The notes below the pieces were generated by a model. The model made no database searches and had not been told where the DNA came from. It worked only from the letters and a program-made list of their open reading frames with translations. Below, one piece after another: positions 47,501 to 55,850 of a DNA stretch of 64,000 bases. A program made the position numbers and the translations under genes. The DNA is from a virus. Position 1 is the first letter of the stretch, and each line of letters starts with the position of its first letter. Location: positions 1 to 64,000 of the IMG/VR virus record IMGVR_UViG_3300036937_000041; one strand, given 5' to 3'.

Positions 47501-47603
47501 CAAAGTAGTCCAGTAGTTCTCTCACCGTTGAAAAAGATTTGTATCGTCCTTCCGCTATCTCCGCATCGGCCTCACGCTCCCCGGCCATCCAACGATCATC
47601 CAC
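47481..47603 (-). CDS. Small antitoxin-like fragment
   Basis: A 40-residue frame from GTG (35 from the internal ATG): D-D-R-W-M-A-G-E-R-E-A-D-A-E-I-A-E-G-R-Y. The pattern A-D-x-E-I-A-x-G-x-Y/F followed by V-x-E-L-L-D is the usual C-terminus of short RHH/Phd-type antitoxins. The DNA-binding half is not seen, and no toxin gene is near. Confidence 0.35.
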   Translation of the reverse strand: MDDRWMAGEREADAEIAEGRYKSFSTVRELLDYFDEQAQD

Positions 47604-47700
47604 CCACCCACGCTGGATCCTCTACATCAGTCGCATGATACACGAACAGCTGTTGAGTTAGATCAGCATCGGGTACCGGGGCTATCACGTAGGTTAACAC
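47596..47700 (-). CDS. Short reading frame, perhaps part of a broken gene
   Basis: A 34-residue frame (V-L-T-Y-V-I-A-P-V-P-D-A-D-L-T-Q-Q-L) from a GTG behind GGAGGGGAGG. Its end, E-D-P-A-W-V, lies where the next frame continues with D-D-R-W, so both may come from one ancestral gene. Confidence 0.35.
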   Translation of the reverse strand: MLTYVIAPVPDADLTQQLFVYHATDVEDPAWVGG

Positions 47701-47876
47701 CGATCGCCTCCCCTCCACCGGGTAACCGTCGCATCCGCTTCATATCGAAGCAGATCACCCTTCCGGATCGTATCCGCCTTCGAGCATGGAAGTATACATA
47801 TATTTTTAGTCCGGCGGATCCTCGCAAATCTAGTGAAGGCTTGACCCGCCGCACCGGCACCTACTTCTTTGGACAC
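47694..47876 (-). pseudogene. Degenerate fragment resembling the decoration protein
   Basis: A 60-residue frame from GTG. Its segment K-G-D-L-L-R-Y-E-A-D-A-T is close to T-G-D-L-L-R-F-E-A-D-S-T in the decoration protein (10957-11433). It then ends in another frame from the following pieces. A damaged duplicate or a distant relative is likely. Confidence 0.4.
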
Positions 47877-47896
47877 GTATTATCTTCCGCCATCAG

Positions 47897-48226
47897 TCAT
47901 TTATTACCCTTCGGATCCTGCGCCTCGGCGACCACCTGCTCCAGCACCGTCCGAAGCTTCTGCAGCTCGTCAATCCTGGTCTCAGCATCATGCAGTGCTT
48001 CGTCGTCCACACTCGACCTGGCCATGATCTTCAGGCCGATAATCCTGCTGCTGATCGCGGCCATGATATACTCCCTGTCCGTAATTTCCATATCTTGCTC
48101 CTTCTCCGCAGGTGGAAAATAAATGTTTTCGATTGCCTGTAGGTCAGCATCTGCCTTGCGAGCGGATTCTACTGCTATTGGTCGCATCATCGACAGGCAT
48201 AAAATACATATAATTGATATTATCAT
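47897..48226 (-). CDS. Small protein with N-terminal hydrophobic segment
   Basis: Up to 109 residues. The first 15 are hydrophobic; the rest is a charged helix (T-R-I-D-E-L-Q-K-L-R-T-V-L-E-Q). An internal ATG (M-E-I-T-D-R-E-Y) has a better ribosome site (AAGGAGCAAGAT) and would give a soluble 64-residue form, so two forms may be made. Confidence 0.45.
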   Translation of the reverse strand: MIISIICILCLSMMRPIAVESARKADADLQAIENIYFPPAEKEQDMEITDREYIMAAISSRIIGLKIMARSSVDDEALHDAETRIDELQKLRTVLEQVVAEAQDPKGNK

Positions 48227-48567
48227 TTCTTATCCCTGATCAGTAGATCGGCCTCATATTCACGCATTATAGAAAGAAGTTCCTCCCCCTTCAGTGTAAG
48301 CCAGGAACAACGAATTGAAGAACCATGCTCAATAGCATCTGTACGATCTAATGTTGTGGCAAGCAAGTAAAATACCGCATCACCACCAAGACCCTCGTGC
48401 TTGCCCCAGTTCTCCTGTTTTTCAAAATGTTCAAGACCAGCCTTTAACAGCGGAAAAATAGAACACGGATCTCCACATCCGCATACACCAATTTCCTCAA
48501 AAAACCATATCCTAAACTTCTCACGTGCAGCCTGTAAACTATATTTATAATCTGAATTGGTCATCAT
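48223..48567 (-). CDS. Hypothetical protein
   Basis: A 114-residue protein starting M-M-T-N-S-D-Y-K-Y-S, with C-G-C-G-D-P-C near residue 31 and a C-terminal helix. The start overlaps the stop of the GroES-like gene. Function unknown. Confidence 0.5.
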   Translation of the reverse strand: MMTNSDYKYSLQAAREKFRIWFFEEIGVCGCGDPCSIFPLLKAGLEHFEKQENWGKHEGLGGDAVFYLLATTLDRTDAIEHGSSIRCSWLTLKGEELLSIMREYEADLLIRDKK

Positions 48568-49241
48568 CCACCCTGTTCGATCATCACACACTCCGCCTCG
48601 TGGGTCAGCCAGTATATCTGGCGCTCGGTCCCCACATACCACGATATACGCACACCCGACTGCGGTGCGGCCCACACGATGTCGCCAGGCCGCGCCTCGG
48701 TGGGCACCCGATTCTCGTAGTCGATGTCGGTCTTGGTCTTGCGCGGCTCCCCGGGACCGACGGCCACCACCTCCCAGCGACGATAGTCGTCGACGGCCAG
48801 CCGCTCGTCGAGCAAGATGACCCCCGTGTCCGTTTTGTGCTCGCCGACCTTGATCTCACGAAGTAGCAGCCGGTCATACCGGGGGCGGACCCGCGAGATA
48901 TTACCCTGCCCATCCAGATCTACGTAGGCGATTACCCCTCGATCTCGAGTAAACACGTATGTTCGATCATCAGCGCCCTCAAACGTCTCCTTGCCATACC
49001 GAGTGTAGTAGGCGAGCTCCCCGATGTCCAGCGGTGGACGCCTGTACCGTCCTTTACCGTCGGTCAGCCCCGGACCCGCCGAGATGATTCGCCCGATCTT
49101 GGACTCCATAATATTCGTATTGGTCGTCTGCGGAACATAGATGTTTCCGATCTTCTGCGCCCCGTCAAACGCCTCCTCTTTCTCCAGGCAAACCCAATCC
49201 CCGTACATGCGGGCCAGCTTAGCCTTCTCGATGCTAAACAT
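48564..49241 (-). CDS. Tandem GroES-like co-chaperonin
   Basis: A 225-residue protein made of two cpn10-like domains. Domain 1 (residues about 10-115) has W-V-C-L-E-K-E, G-N-I-Y-V-P-Q, G-R-I-I-S-A-G-P-G and G-E-L-A-Y-Y-T-R-Y-G. Domain 2 (about 120-225) has Y-D-R-L-L-L-R-E-I, T-G-V-I-L-L-D, W-E-V-V-A-V-G-P-G and P-G-D-I-V-W-A. These blocks follow GroES in order, each with the mobile-loop region. T4 gp31 and RB49 CocO replace GroES during capsid folding; this may serve the same purpose. Confidence 0.75.
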   Translation of the reverse strand: MFSIEKAKLARMYGDWVCLEKEEAFDGAQKIGNIYVPQTTNTNIMESKIGRIISAGPGLTDGKGRYRRPPLDIGELAYYTRYGKETFEGADDRTYVFTRDRGVIAYVDLDGQGNISRVRPRYDRLLLREIKVGEHKTDTGVILLDERLAVDDYRRWEVVAVGPGEPRKTKTDIDYENRVPTEARPGDIVWAAPQSGVRISWYVGTERQIYWLTHEAECVMIEQGG

Positions 49242-49242
49242 A

Positions 49243-49470
49243 TTAGACGACCTTCCGTGCCGAGCCGACGAAGAACTTTTTTCGCTGCTCGGCGGTCATC
49301 GAGCCCATCCGCCCCTCAAAGTTCTTGATCGTCTCCCGCACTTCATGCAGGTTGAGACCGCGCATGAGCAACATCTTCACCGTGGGGGCCACCCACAACG
49401 GTGGGTTCTCGGGCAGCTGCAACAGCTCTCGCCCCTCACAGGATATCCCGGTCAAATCACAGCGTTGCAT
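49243..49470 (-). CDS. Hypothetical protein
   Basis: A 75-residue protein with an N-terminal C-D-L-T-G-I-S-C motif and a C-terminal helix rich in basic residues. It lies just upstream of the GroES-like gene. Function unknown. Confidence 0.45.
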   Translation of the reverse strand: MQRCDLTGISCEGRELLQLPENPPLWVAPTVKMLLMRGLNLHEVRETIKNFEGRMGSMTAEQRKKFFVGSARKVV

Positions 49471-49963
49471 CGTACTCTCCTGTGATCAACGAGTACTGCC
49501 TGAAATACCGATATAGTGGATGATCCTCATCCGTGGACTTGAGGTTCAGGATGCTGCGCAACAGCGATCGGCGGACAAACGTGCACCCGGTCGTGCGCAA
49601 CCACGCCCAGACCACACTCTTCTGCCCCTGGTAGACCAGGACGGCCCCCGGACGCTGCTCCTCGAACGTCAGGTTAAGCGGTTTGATCATCGGGTGCACC
49701 GCCGCATACTCCCGGAAGTCGGCGACCATCCGGTCAAACGGGTTGCCCATCCGAAAACGCTGATCCGCCGGTGTGTCGGAGGCCAGTTGATCGGCCAGGC
49801 TCACACCGTCATCGGCAGGCGGAGGATCGGGCGGCCGCGGAGGATCAACCTTCGGCGGCGACGGCTGTACATTTTTTTGATCGGCGTTCTGCTTCGGCGG
49901 TCGGCCTCGCTTTTTTGACTGCTGCGCCTGCATTATCTTGTCCAATCCTGTGGGCGTCATCAT
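49457..49963 (-). CDS. AT-hook-like protein overlapping the RuvC-like gene
   Basis: Up to 168 residues. K-K-R-G-R-P-P-K-Q is a classic AT-hook. A proline-rich linker follows, then a globular C-terminal domain with Q-K-S-V-V-W-A-W-L-R-T. The ATG at 49963 gives a 119-base overlap with the RuvC-like gene; a second ATG 10 codons later shortens it. The last 150 residues are the secure part. Confidence 0.55.
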   Translation of the reverse strand: MMTPTGLDKIMQAQQSKKRGRPPKQNADQKNVQPSPPKVDPPRPPDPPPADDGVSLADQLASDTPADQRFRMGNPFDRMVADFREYAAVHPMIKPLNLTFEEQRPGAVLVYQGQKSVVWAWLRTTGCTFVRRSLLRSILNLKSTDEDHPLYRYFRQYSLITGEYDATL

Positions 49964-50561
49964 CGGCCTCCATAGCTGTATGTTCGACCAATCTGGCCAG
50001 CGCATACGCGTCGGCCAAATCATTTATATTAGTATCATATCCCCATCGTTTGTAAACCTCTTTGATCACCACCTCTTTTTTGATATTCCCCTTACCGATA
50101 TACTTTTTGATCTGCGATGGGACGTACTCAAGATAGGATGTGAGGCGCAGGGTGTCCATGGCGCGCGCGCGCGCAAACATTGTCAGCACAAACACGGTGA
50201 ACGCCCGATCTACCTTGGCCCCCGCACCCACATGCGATCCCATTGGAATCTCAATCCCAAGATAAATATTTGGAGTGCCGTCGGCCCCCGTGGCGAACAA
50301 CATGCTTCGATATAGCTCTTCGACTGCGTGCCCGACCGCATGCGCGTAGCCCATGACCTCCCATATATTCATACTCAAATCATATCCAACTTTTGAGCTA
50401 GAATGAACATCCCCAGGGATGTAGATGAAGTTAGACGTGTACACCCCGTCTTCCTTGGACTTCGATCTGACTATGTTCACCGACGCATATAAATCTTGTT
50501 CTTTGAGAACGATAATCCCCGTGCTACTCAAACTGGGGTCAACGCCTATGTAAAAGTTCAT
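49845..50561 (-). CDS. RuvC-like Holliday-junction resolvase
   Basis: A 238-residue RNase H-fold protein. F-Y-I-G-V-D-P-S-L-S-S-T-G near residue 4 is the first acidic block. L-G-I-E-I-P-M-G-S near 105, K-K-Y-I-G-K-G-N-I-K-K near 160 and I-N-D-L-A-D-A-Y-A-L-A near 190 are the others. This D-E-(K)-D pattern fits RuvC-type phage resolvases that cut branched DNA before packaging. AAGGAG precedes the ATG. The basic tail overlaps the AT-hook gene. Confidence 0.7.
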   Translation of the reverse strand: MNFYIGVDPSLSSTGIIVLKEQDLYASVNIVRSKSKEDGVYTSNFIYIPGDVHSSSKVGYDLSMNIWEVMGYAHAVGHAVEELYRSMLFATGADGTPNIYLGIEIPMGSHVGAGAKVDRAFTVFVLTMFARARAMDTLRLTSYLEYVPSQIKKYIGKGNIKKEVVIKEVYKRWGYDTNINDLADAYALARLVEHTAMEADDDAHRIGQDNAGAAVKKARPTAEAERRSKKCTAVAAEG

Positions 50562-50582
50562 GACACTCCTTGTCTTATATGT

Positions 50583-50593
50583 TCATTATACGC
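50583..50593 (-). promoter_or_regulatory. GCGTATAATGA promoter-like motif
   Basis: It lies 21 bases upstream of the RuvC-like ATG, with a ribosome site in between, and follows the end of the SbcC gene by about 40 bases of antisense-free sequence. Confidence 0.65.
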
Positions 50594-50630
50594 CAGAAGG
50601 TCAGATCGTCCAAGATAAAAGTTTAACATT

Positions 50631-52838
50631 CTACTCGCCGATGGCCACCGATGACCTACCATTTTCCTTGGAGACGATAAGTCGGTAATCGGTGTCGATC
50701 ACTATGTCGTCTATTTTTGTATGGGTGATCAAAAACTTCTGCCCCTCTATCTTGTTCAGCAGGGCGAAAAAGTAGGTCATACCCGTCGAGTCTATGTTGT
50801 CCAGCAGTTCGTCGACCAGCAAGTAGCCCAGGGTGGTGCCCGCCGCCCGTTGGAGCGCCAGTCTCCGGAGCCCAAATCCGACGGCGACCATGATCCTCGA
50901 CTTCTCACCCCCCGAGTAGGAGCTGTAGTTCGCCCAGTGCTGGCCGTCAAACACCTCGATGGCAAACCCGATCTTGGTCCCATCCCCCGAGCGCTTATCC
51001 ACCTCGGTGACAAACCGAATGCGCTCCGCGATCTCCAGCTCTGATAGATATTCGTTTACCTGGCTCTCGAACAGGGGGACAAACGAGTCTATGATCTTCC
51101 GCTTGATCTCTGGGTATATCTTAGACCAGTAGACAAGCTGGGCCGCCCGCTCTCGCTTGGCCGCCACCGCGGACTCACTCGCGCCCAGCTGCTGCCCCAG
51201 CTCGGACAGCCGTGCCAACGAGGTCTCGGTCGCACCCTTCTGCTCGGTCATGTGCAGGATCATCCGCTGTAGACCATTAATTTCATCATCGGTGTCCGCC
51301 ACAGCGGTGTTCAGCGCCGACATAAGATCGGTATGGTGCTCGCCCAGCAGCATATTAATCTTGCGGACAAGTTGAACAGTGTCAAGATCATGCTTTTCGG
51401 TGGCCGAATGCATGTCTGCCTTCGCCTGGTCATATGCGGCCTGCATCTGATTAACCTTGACGATCAGCTGATCGTACCCGGATAGGTCAAGAGCGTCAAC
51501 CTGCGCCTTCAAGTCGATCATCTTCTTCATCGCAAACTGCTGTGCCGATAACTTTGATCTGCTTTGCAGTAGATCGGCAACTTTTATCTCATGCGCATTC
51601 TCAAGCTGTTCGAGCTTCGCCTGCGCGGACGCCCGGGCGGCCTGCGCGTCGGCCAACCGTTGTTCGGCGATCTGCATGTCAAACTTTGCCACCTTGTTGT
51701 GGCTGACCATCAGGCTCTGCGAACAATAGGGGCATGCCTGCGCGTGGTCTACCTGTGATCGCAGATCGGCCTCCAGGTCGATCGCGGTCTGCAGCTCGGA
51801 CCGGGTGGCCATCATCTCCGCATGCGCCGCGGCTTTGTCACGTTCCAGGCCGACAATCTGATCCTTAACCTCATCTACCTTGACGCGCAGCCCCTCGTAC
51901 TCCGGGGCCGTCCGCTCCCACTGGGCGCGCAGCTCCAGCCCCCGCTGATTATCGACGGTCGCCCGCTCATACTGGGCGGCGAGCCGCCGCGCCTCATCCA
52001 CAACTTTTTGATATCTATCTTTTGCTGAGGAGTAGGTGCTCGCTATCTCTCTGCTTTGCCGAACATACTCGTCCAGCTGTGTGCGCGCGCTCTTCTTGGC
52101 CTCCAAGTTGGTGCGCGCCAACCCCAGGCTCTCCAGTATGTCCTTCAGCTTGGCATCCAGCGCCGCAGGATCACCATATGCGGCTATCTGCTCGTGCATC
52201 GACGCTATCGTGGCCTCCGCGTACGCCAGTGCCTCTCTATCGGCCTTTAGATCGTCTTTGACCAGCTGAGCGGCAACGTCAAGGCTGCCCAGGCCCATAA
52301 ATCGTTCGAGCACCTGCTGACGCTCAGCCGGTGTCGCCTCGGCGGACAGAAATCCTCGGCCGCTCATCGCCGAAAAGTATATCTGCGATAGATAGTCGTC
52401 AAATCCCTTGCGCTCATCGTATCCCAAGTATCTACATATAGCTTTTTGGGTCAGGGTGGCCGTACGCAACGTCAGGTCAGTCTGGGCGGCGCCGCGCACG
52501 ACCGTCGCCTTCAACACCGATTTCTTTCCGCGCTCCCGGGTGATCACCAGTTCATCGTCGCCGCGCATCAACGTCAAGGATGCTGTCGCATGGTCGGCGC
52601 CCCGGCGCAGTATATCTCCGGTAAAGTCATCTCCGCGGGGAACCTTGCCCCAGATAGCCCAGCTTATCACGTCGAACAGACTCGACTTGCCCGCCCCATT
52701 CGAATCGGCGCCCGAATCATCCAGGTTTTGCCCGAGCACCAGCGCCGTTTTATCGGCGGGGAGCTCTATGTTCAACGATTCATATGAAAATAGATTAGAC
52801 GCGCTGATCCGTAGAATCTGCCAGCCACTAACTGTCAT
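50631..52838 (-). CDS. SbcC/Rad50-like recombination ATPase (T4 gp46 type)
   Basis: A 735-residue SMC-like protein. Walker A is S-N-G-A-G-K-S-S near residue 46. A long coiled coil follows, with the zinc hook C-P-Y-C in the middle, then a second coiled coil. The signature Y-S-G-G-E-K-S-R and Walker B L-L-V-D-E-L-L-D lie in the last 120 residues. With the SbcD-like partner at 53387-54490 it should process DNA ends for recombination-dependent replication, as T4 gp46/gp47 do. Confidence 0.9.
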   Translation of the reverse strand: MTVSGWQILRISASNLFSYESLNIELPADKTALVLGQNLDDSGADSNGAGKSSLFDVISWAIWGKVPRGDDFTGDILRRGADHATASLTLMRGDDELVITRERGKKSVLKATVVRGAAQTDLTLRTATLTQKAICRYLGYDERKGFDDYLSQIYFSAMSGRGFLSAEATPAERQQVLERFMGLGSLDVAAQLVKDDLKADREALAYAEATIASMHEQIAAYGDPAALDAKLKDILESLGLARTNLEAKKSARTQLDEYVRQSREIASTYSSAKDRYQKVVDEARRLAAQYERATVDNQRGLELRAQWERTAPEYEGLRVKVDEVKDQIVGLERDKAAAHAEMMATRSELQTAIDLEADLRSQVDHAQACPYCSQSLMVSHNKVAKFDMQIAEQRLADAQAARASAQAKLEQLENAHEIKVADLLQSRSKLSAQQFAMKKMIDLKAQVDALDLSGYDQLIVKVNQMQAAYDQAKADMHSATEKHDLDTVQLVRKINMLLGEHHTDLMSALNTAVADTDDEINGLQRMILHMTEQKGATETSLARLSELGQQLGASESAVAAKRERAAQLVYWSKIYPEIKRKIIDSFVPLFESQVNEYLSELEIAERIRFVTEVDKRSGDGTKIGFAIEVFDGQHWANYSSYSGGEKSRIMVAVGFGLRRLALQRAAGTTLGYLLVDELLDNIDSTGMTYFFALLNKIEGQKFLITHTKIDDIVIDTDYRLIVSKENGRSSVAIGE

Positions 52839-53403
52839 AGGTAAATCTTTCCATTTTAGCCGTCAACGATACATAAAGTGGATGCTTTGGATGCCCATCT
52901 TTTGACCGGCCAACAGAGTAGACGGCGACCCCCTGCGCGGCCAACCATGCCGACCAATATCTTCCTTGACCTCGGTGAGCGCCGTGCACACCCCAGGCGG
53001 CCACCACACTCCTGTCCACCAGATCGGTGGAGTTGGGGAACATAAACCTCATATCGGCAACGTAGGTCGGGATGCACTCTAAATATGCAAGGTTATGCTC
53101 GCCAACAGGATCATCTTCTCCGTAGAGCTGGCGGGGATCCGTAGACCGCAGGGCAAACAGATTATAGACCTCAAACCCCCCGTAGCCCATGGCCTTCGCA
53201 TATGAGCCACATTTTTTAACCGTAGGGTCAAGATACTGCTCGTCGGCCGTCGACGGGTTGAGCATAATCCAGATCATCGACGGATGCTGCAGCGACCACA
53301 TGCGCCAAAAACGATATCGATATCGTGTATCACCGCTGAACACCGCCCCGGCGTACGCGTTTCCGCGAACAAGATCGTCGTCAAACTTAGTGCCCGGATG
53401 CAT
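52828..53403 (-). CDS. DUF1643-family protein
   Basis: A 191-residue protein with Y-R-Y-R-F-W-R-M-W near residue 28, I-M-L-N-P-S-T-A-D near 47, D-P-T-V-K-K-C near 58 and N-L-F-A-L-R-S-T-D near 85, followed by A-W-G-V-H-G. This is the characteristic DUF1643 layout (M-L-N-P-S-x-A-x-x ... D-P-T). Its biochemical role is unknown. It sits between the SbcC and SbcD genes and overlaps both. Confidence 0.75.
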   Translation of the reverse strand: MHPGTKFDDDLVRGNAYAGAVFSGDTRYRYRFWRMWSLQHPSMIWIMLNPSTADEQYLDPTVKKCGSYAKAMGYGGFEVYNLFALRSTDPRQLYGEDDPVGEHNLAYLECIPTYVADMRFMFPNSTDLVDRSVVAAWGVHGAHRGQGRYWSAWLAAQGVAVYSVGRSKDGHPKHPLYVSLTAKMERFTYDS

Positions 53404-54490
53404 CTTGGCCCTCCAGTGCACGATGATAGTATTCGGCGCCCGGCGCAGGATCCTGGCCGTCGGCGCGCGCCTGATCGACGAGCATCTGCACTATGTTCAG
53501 CTTGTCCGTTCCCTCATATTTTGGGAGTTCGGCGGTCGCCCGACGGCCCACCGGTTTGAAATTCCAGATCACCTTTGACGCGCCGAGCTTGGTCAACAAC
53601 TTAGCATATCGACCGGGGTTGCACGTGGCAAACCAATCATGAGATCCCTCATACACAAGTTTAATCACATCCCCCTCGCCGATCTCCACATCAAGAGGCC
53701 GATCAATTTCGTCTTTCCGTCCCTCAACAAATTTGATCTCGGTCAGTCCTATATCATCCAGGGGATAGAATTTGTGAGTGGTGTCCAGAATAGCATGGCT
53801 ATGCTGATCGTACTCGATGGTAACCAAACAGCATCGAGGTTCAATATGCATATCCCCAAAGTTTGCGCGCGCCATCGCACCCACGTAGACCACTTTGTCG
53901 ACGAGCACCTGTCCCCTGTGGATGTGACCCAGATACGTGGGCCACAGACGAGAAGTAAAGTACGCTTGATCTACCCCGGACAACTCTTGCTCTCCCGATG
54001 GGTAGACCGCACCCCGAACACCAAAGTGCCCGAGCACCATATGCTGCGGATGATCGGCCAACGCGGCGACAATCTGATCATAATTGATCTCCGGAACGTA
54101 GATCAAATCGGACAGCACAGGATGATCCTCGACGCCGGTCACCAGGTGATAGCCGGAGGCCAGCAACGATGCATCAAGACCATCGGCTTCTCGGCCATCC
54201 GTTTCATGGTTTCCGCACACGCGGACCACCCGTATGTGCGCGTCGAGCGCGCGGGAGATAACCCGAGCATAGGCGTTGCGCAACCGCGACGCCGGGTTTA
54301 TCGAGTCAAATAGATCTCCGAGGTCAACCAGCTCGTCAACGGACTCACGGACCGCCAGCTCGATAACCGATTCGAGCAAGAATAGTTTTCGGTCGATCCG
54401 GGTGGTCAACCGGCCGCCCGGCAACGGGGTGCCCAGCGGATCGTTAATCCGCAGATGCAGATCAGAGTGGAGTAGTATTTTGTACGTCAT
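53387..54490 (-). CDS. SbcD/Mre11-like nuclease (T4 gp47 type)
   Basis: A 367-residue metallophosphoesterase. The motifs are H-S-D-L-H-L (residues 8-13), D-L-G-D-L-F near 57, C-G-N-H-E near 93, G-H-F-G-V near 155 and L-G-H-I-H-R-G near 190. The C-terminal part is a capping domain. Its ATG lies exactly 5 bases after the core of a variant motif (GCGTAGAATAGA), so a leaderless mRNA is predicted. It works with the SbcC-like ATPase. Confidence 0.9.
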   Translation of the reverse strand: MTYKILLHSDLHLRINDPLGTPLPGGRLTTRIDRKLFLLESVIELAVRESVDELVDLGDLFDSINPASRLRNAYARVISRALDAHIRVVRVCGNHETDGREADGLDASLLASGYHLVTGVEDHPVLSDLIYVPEINYDQIVAALADHPQHMVLGHFGVRGAVYPSGEQELSGVDQAYFTSRLWPTYLGHIHRGQVLVDKVVYVGAMARANFGDMHIEPRCCLVTIEYDQHSHAILDTTHKFYPLDDIGLTEIKFVEGRKDEIDRPLDVEIGEGDVIKLVYEGSHDWFATCNPGRYAKLLTKLGASKVIWNFKPVGRRATAELPKYEGTDKLNIVQMLVDQARADGQDPAPGAEYYHRALEGQDASGH

Positions 54491-54492
54491 AG

Positions 54493-54504
54493 TCTATTCT
54501 ACGC
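54493..54504 (-). promoter_or_regulatory. GCGTAGAATAGA variant motif (leaderless)
   Basis: One base differs from the consensus core. The ATG at 54490 follows the TAGAAT core after 5 bases. Confidence 0.6.
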
Positions 54505-54706
54505 TAAGCAGCTGCAGCAGCGATTTAAGCTGCGCCACAATAGCCTTCGCCTTAGGTTTGGTTACCTGCTTACCGGTCATCAACTCCGAGCAGGTAAACG
54601 CATGATCAACAATGTGCAACATATGGTATATTGCCCGCTCATCCGCTTCCGGAAAGTCACTCTTGATCGTCTGAATCAGTATCTGTTTTTCTTGTTCGTT
54701 GAGCAT
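54494..54706 (-). CDS. Hypothetical protein
   Basis: A 70-residue helical protein (M-L-N-E-Q-E-K-Q-I-L-I-Q). It starts 50 bases before the RecA-like gene ends, in another frame, and its last codons contain the SbcD promoter-like motif. Function unknown. Confidence 0.5.
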   Translation of the reverse strand: MLNEQEKQILIQTIKSDFPEADERAIYHMLHIVDHAFTCSELMTGKQVTKPKAKAIVAQLKSLLQLLSVE

Positions 54707-55847
54707 TTGAGAACCTTAAAATATAGTCGTACAAAGGTTTGCACTCTGGCTGCTTACAGAAGGATACAAACGTGTCGGCGCCATGCCACTTCATGTCAAT
54801 GTCCATGATCGGAAATTCATCGACCATGACAGGATTTGGATAATACCACGACCCCGACTTGGTGATCACCTTCTTTCTGATCGCCAGGTCTACGATAGCC
54901 TTGCTATCGGTGGTGAACACCCCCGTCCGATTATCCAGATAGAGCTCGATAAACCGACCGCCGGGGCTCAGCTTGGTCTTCTGACACGTTATCTTGACCC
55001 GCGTGTATATTGGGTTACCACTCTCATCCAGATCCTCATAGGACATGCCCCTGCGGGTCAACCACAGGCGTTGTGAGTAGATAAACTGAATGTCGCGGCT
55101 TCCACTCACATCATTCCCATAGCCGTCAAACGCGTGTTTCAGGTGGTTGATGGTGATCAACGTCACCCCCGAGTCCGTGCCCTTGACCACCTTACGCCCT
55201 TTGTTCTTGGGCGTCAGCGGAGCCCACCCGTTCTTCCACAGCTTGGCGAACATGGCGACCAGTTGGGCGCCCGCCATCTTGGTGTTCATCTTGGCCCCGA
55301 CCAGCCGCGCGTCAGATGTTGATTCACCCTCTATGCCAAACAGCGAGTCGATGACAATCAGATTATATCCAAGCTCTGCCAAGCGGAATATCTCTTCTAA
55401 AAACTGGGGGCCGCTCAAGAACGTGCGCGTGCGCACGCCCTTGACCATACGGTCCTCATACCCTTTGAACACATGGTATGTACCGGGGGGCATGCCGATC
55501 CGCGCCGCATAATCTTCGGTGAACGTCCCCTCGTTCTCGGCGATCACACACGTTAACCCGGCGGCTATCGCCTCTCTGACTATATTGAGCGCCAGCGTGG
55601 TCTTCCCCGCACTGGTCTCCCCCGCCAGCTCTATCGCGCGCCCGAGCGCAATACCTCCGATGGACAGCACATCGTAGTCGAGCTGGGCTATTCCAGTGGG
55701 CAACACCTCGGGCGGGGTAAACTCGGAGGATACGGCGATGGTCCCCCGCCCTTTGGCCTGCTTGTGCGCGACCGCCAGCTGATCAAGTTTGCTGACCACC
55801 CGGTTGGTCTGCTTGCCCTTGCCCATCAGATCGTCGAGCTGGCCCAT
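54657..55847 (-). CDS. RecA/UvsX-like recombinase
   Basis: A 396-residue protein. Walker A is G-E-T-S-A-G-K-T (residues 76-83). Walker B is L-I-V-I-D-S-L-F-G near residue 165. T-L-I-T-I-N-H-L near 230 is the strand before loop L2, and D-V-S-G-S-R-D-I-Q lies in the L2 region. The acidic C-terminus (D-T-D-S-D-D-Q-E) resembles RecA. It pairs homologous DNA for repair and recombination-primed replication, together with the SSB candidate just upstream. Confidence 0.9.
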   Translation of the reverse strand: MGQLDDLMGKGKQTNRVVSKLDQLAVAHKQAKGRGTIAVSSEFTPPEVLPTGIAQLDYDVLSIGGIALGRAIELAGETSAGKTTLALNIVREAIAAGLTCVIAENEGTFTEDYAARIGMPPGTYHVFKGYEDRMVKGVRTRTFLSGPQFLEEIFRLAELGYNLIVIDSLFGIEGESTSDARLVGAKMNTKMAGAQLVAMFAKLWKNGWAPLTPKNKGRKVVKGTDSGVTLITINHLKHAFDGYGNDVSGSRDIQFIYSQRLWLTRRGMSYEDLDESGNPIYTRVKITCQKTKLSPGGRFIELYLDNRTGVFTTDSKAIVDLAIRKKVITKSGSWYYPNPVMVDEFPIMDIDMKWHGADTFVSFCKQPECKPLYDYILRFSNAQRTRKTDTDSDDQE

Positions 55848-55850
55848 CGG

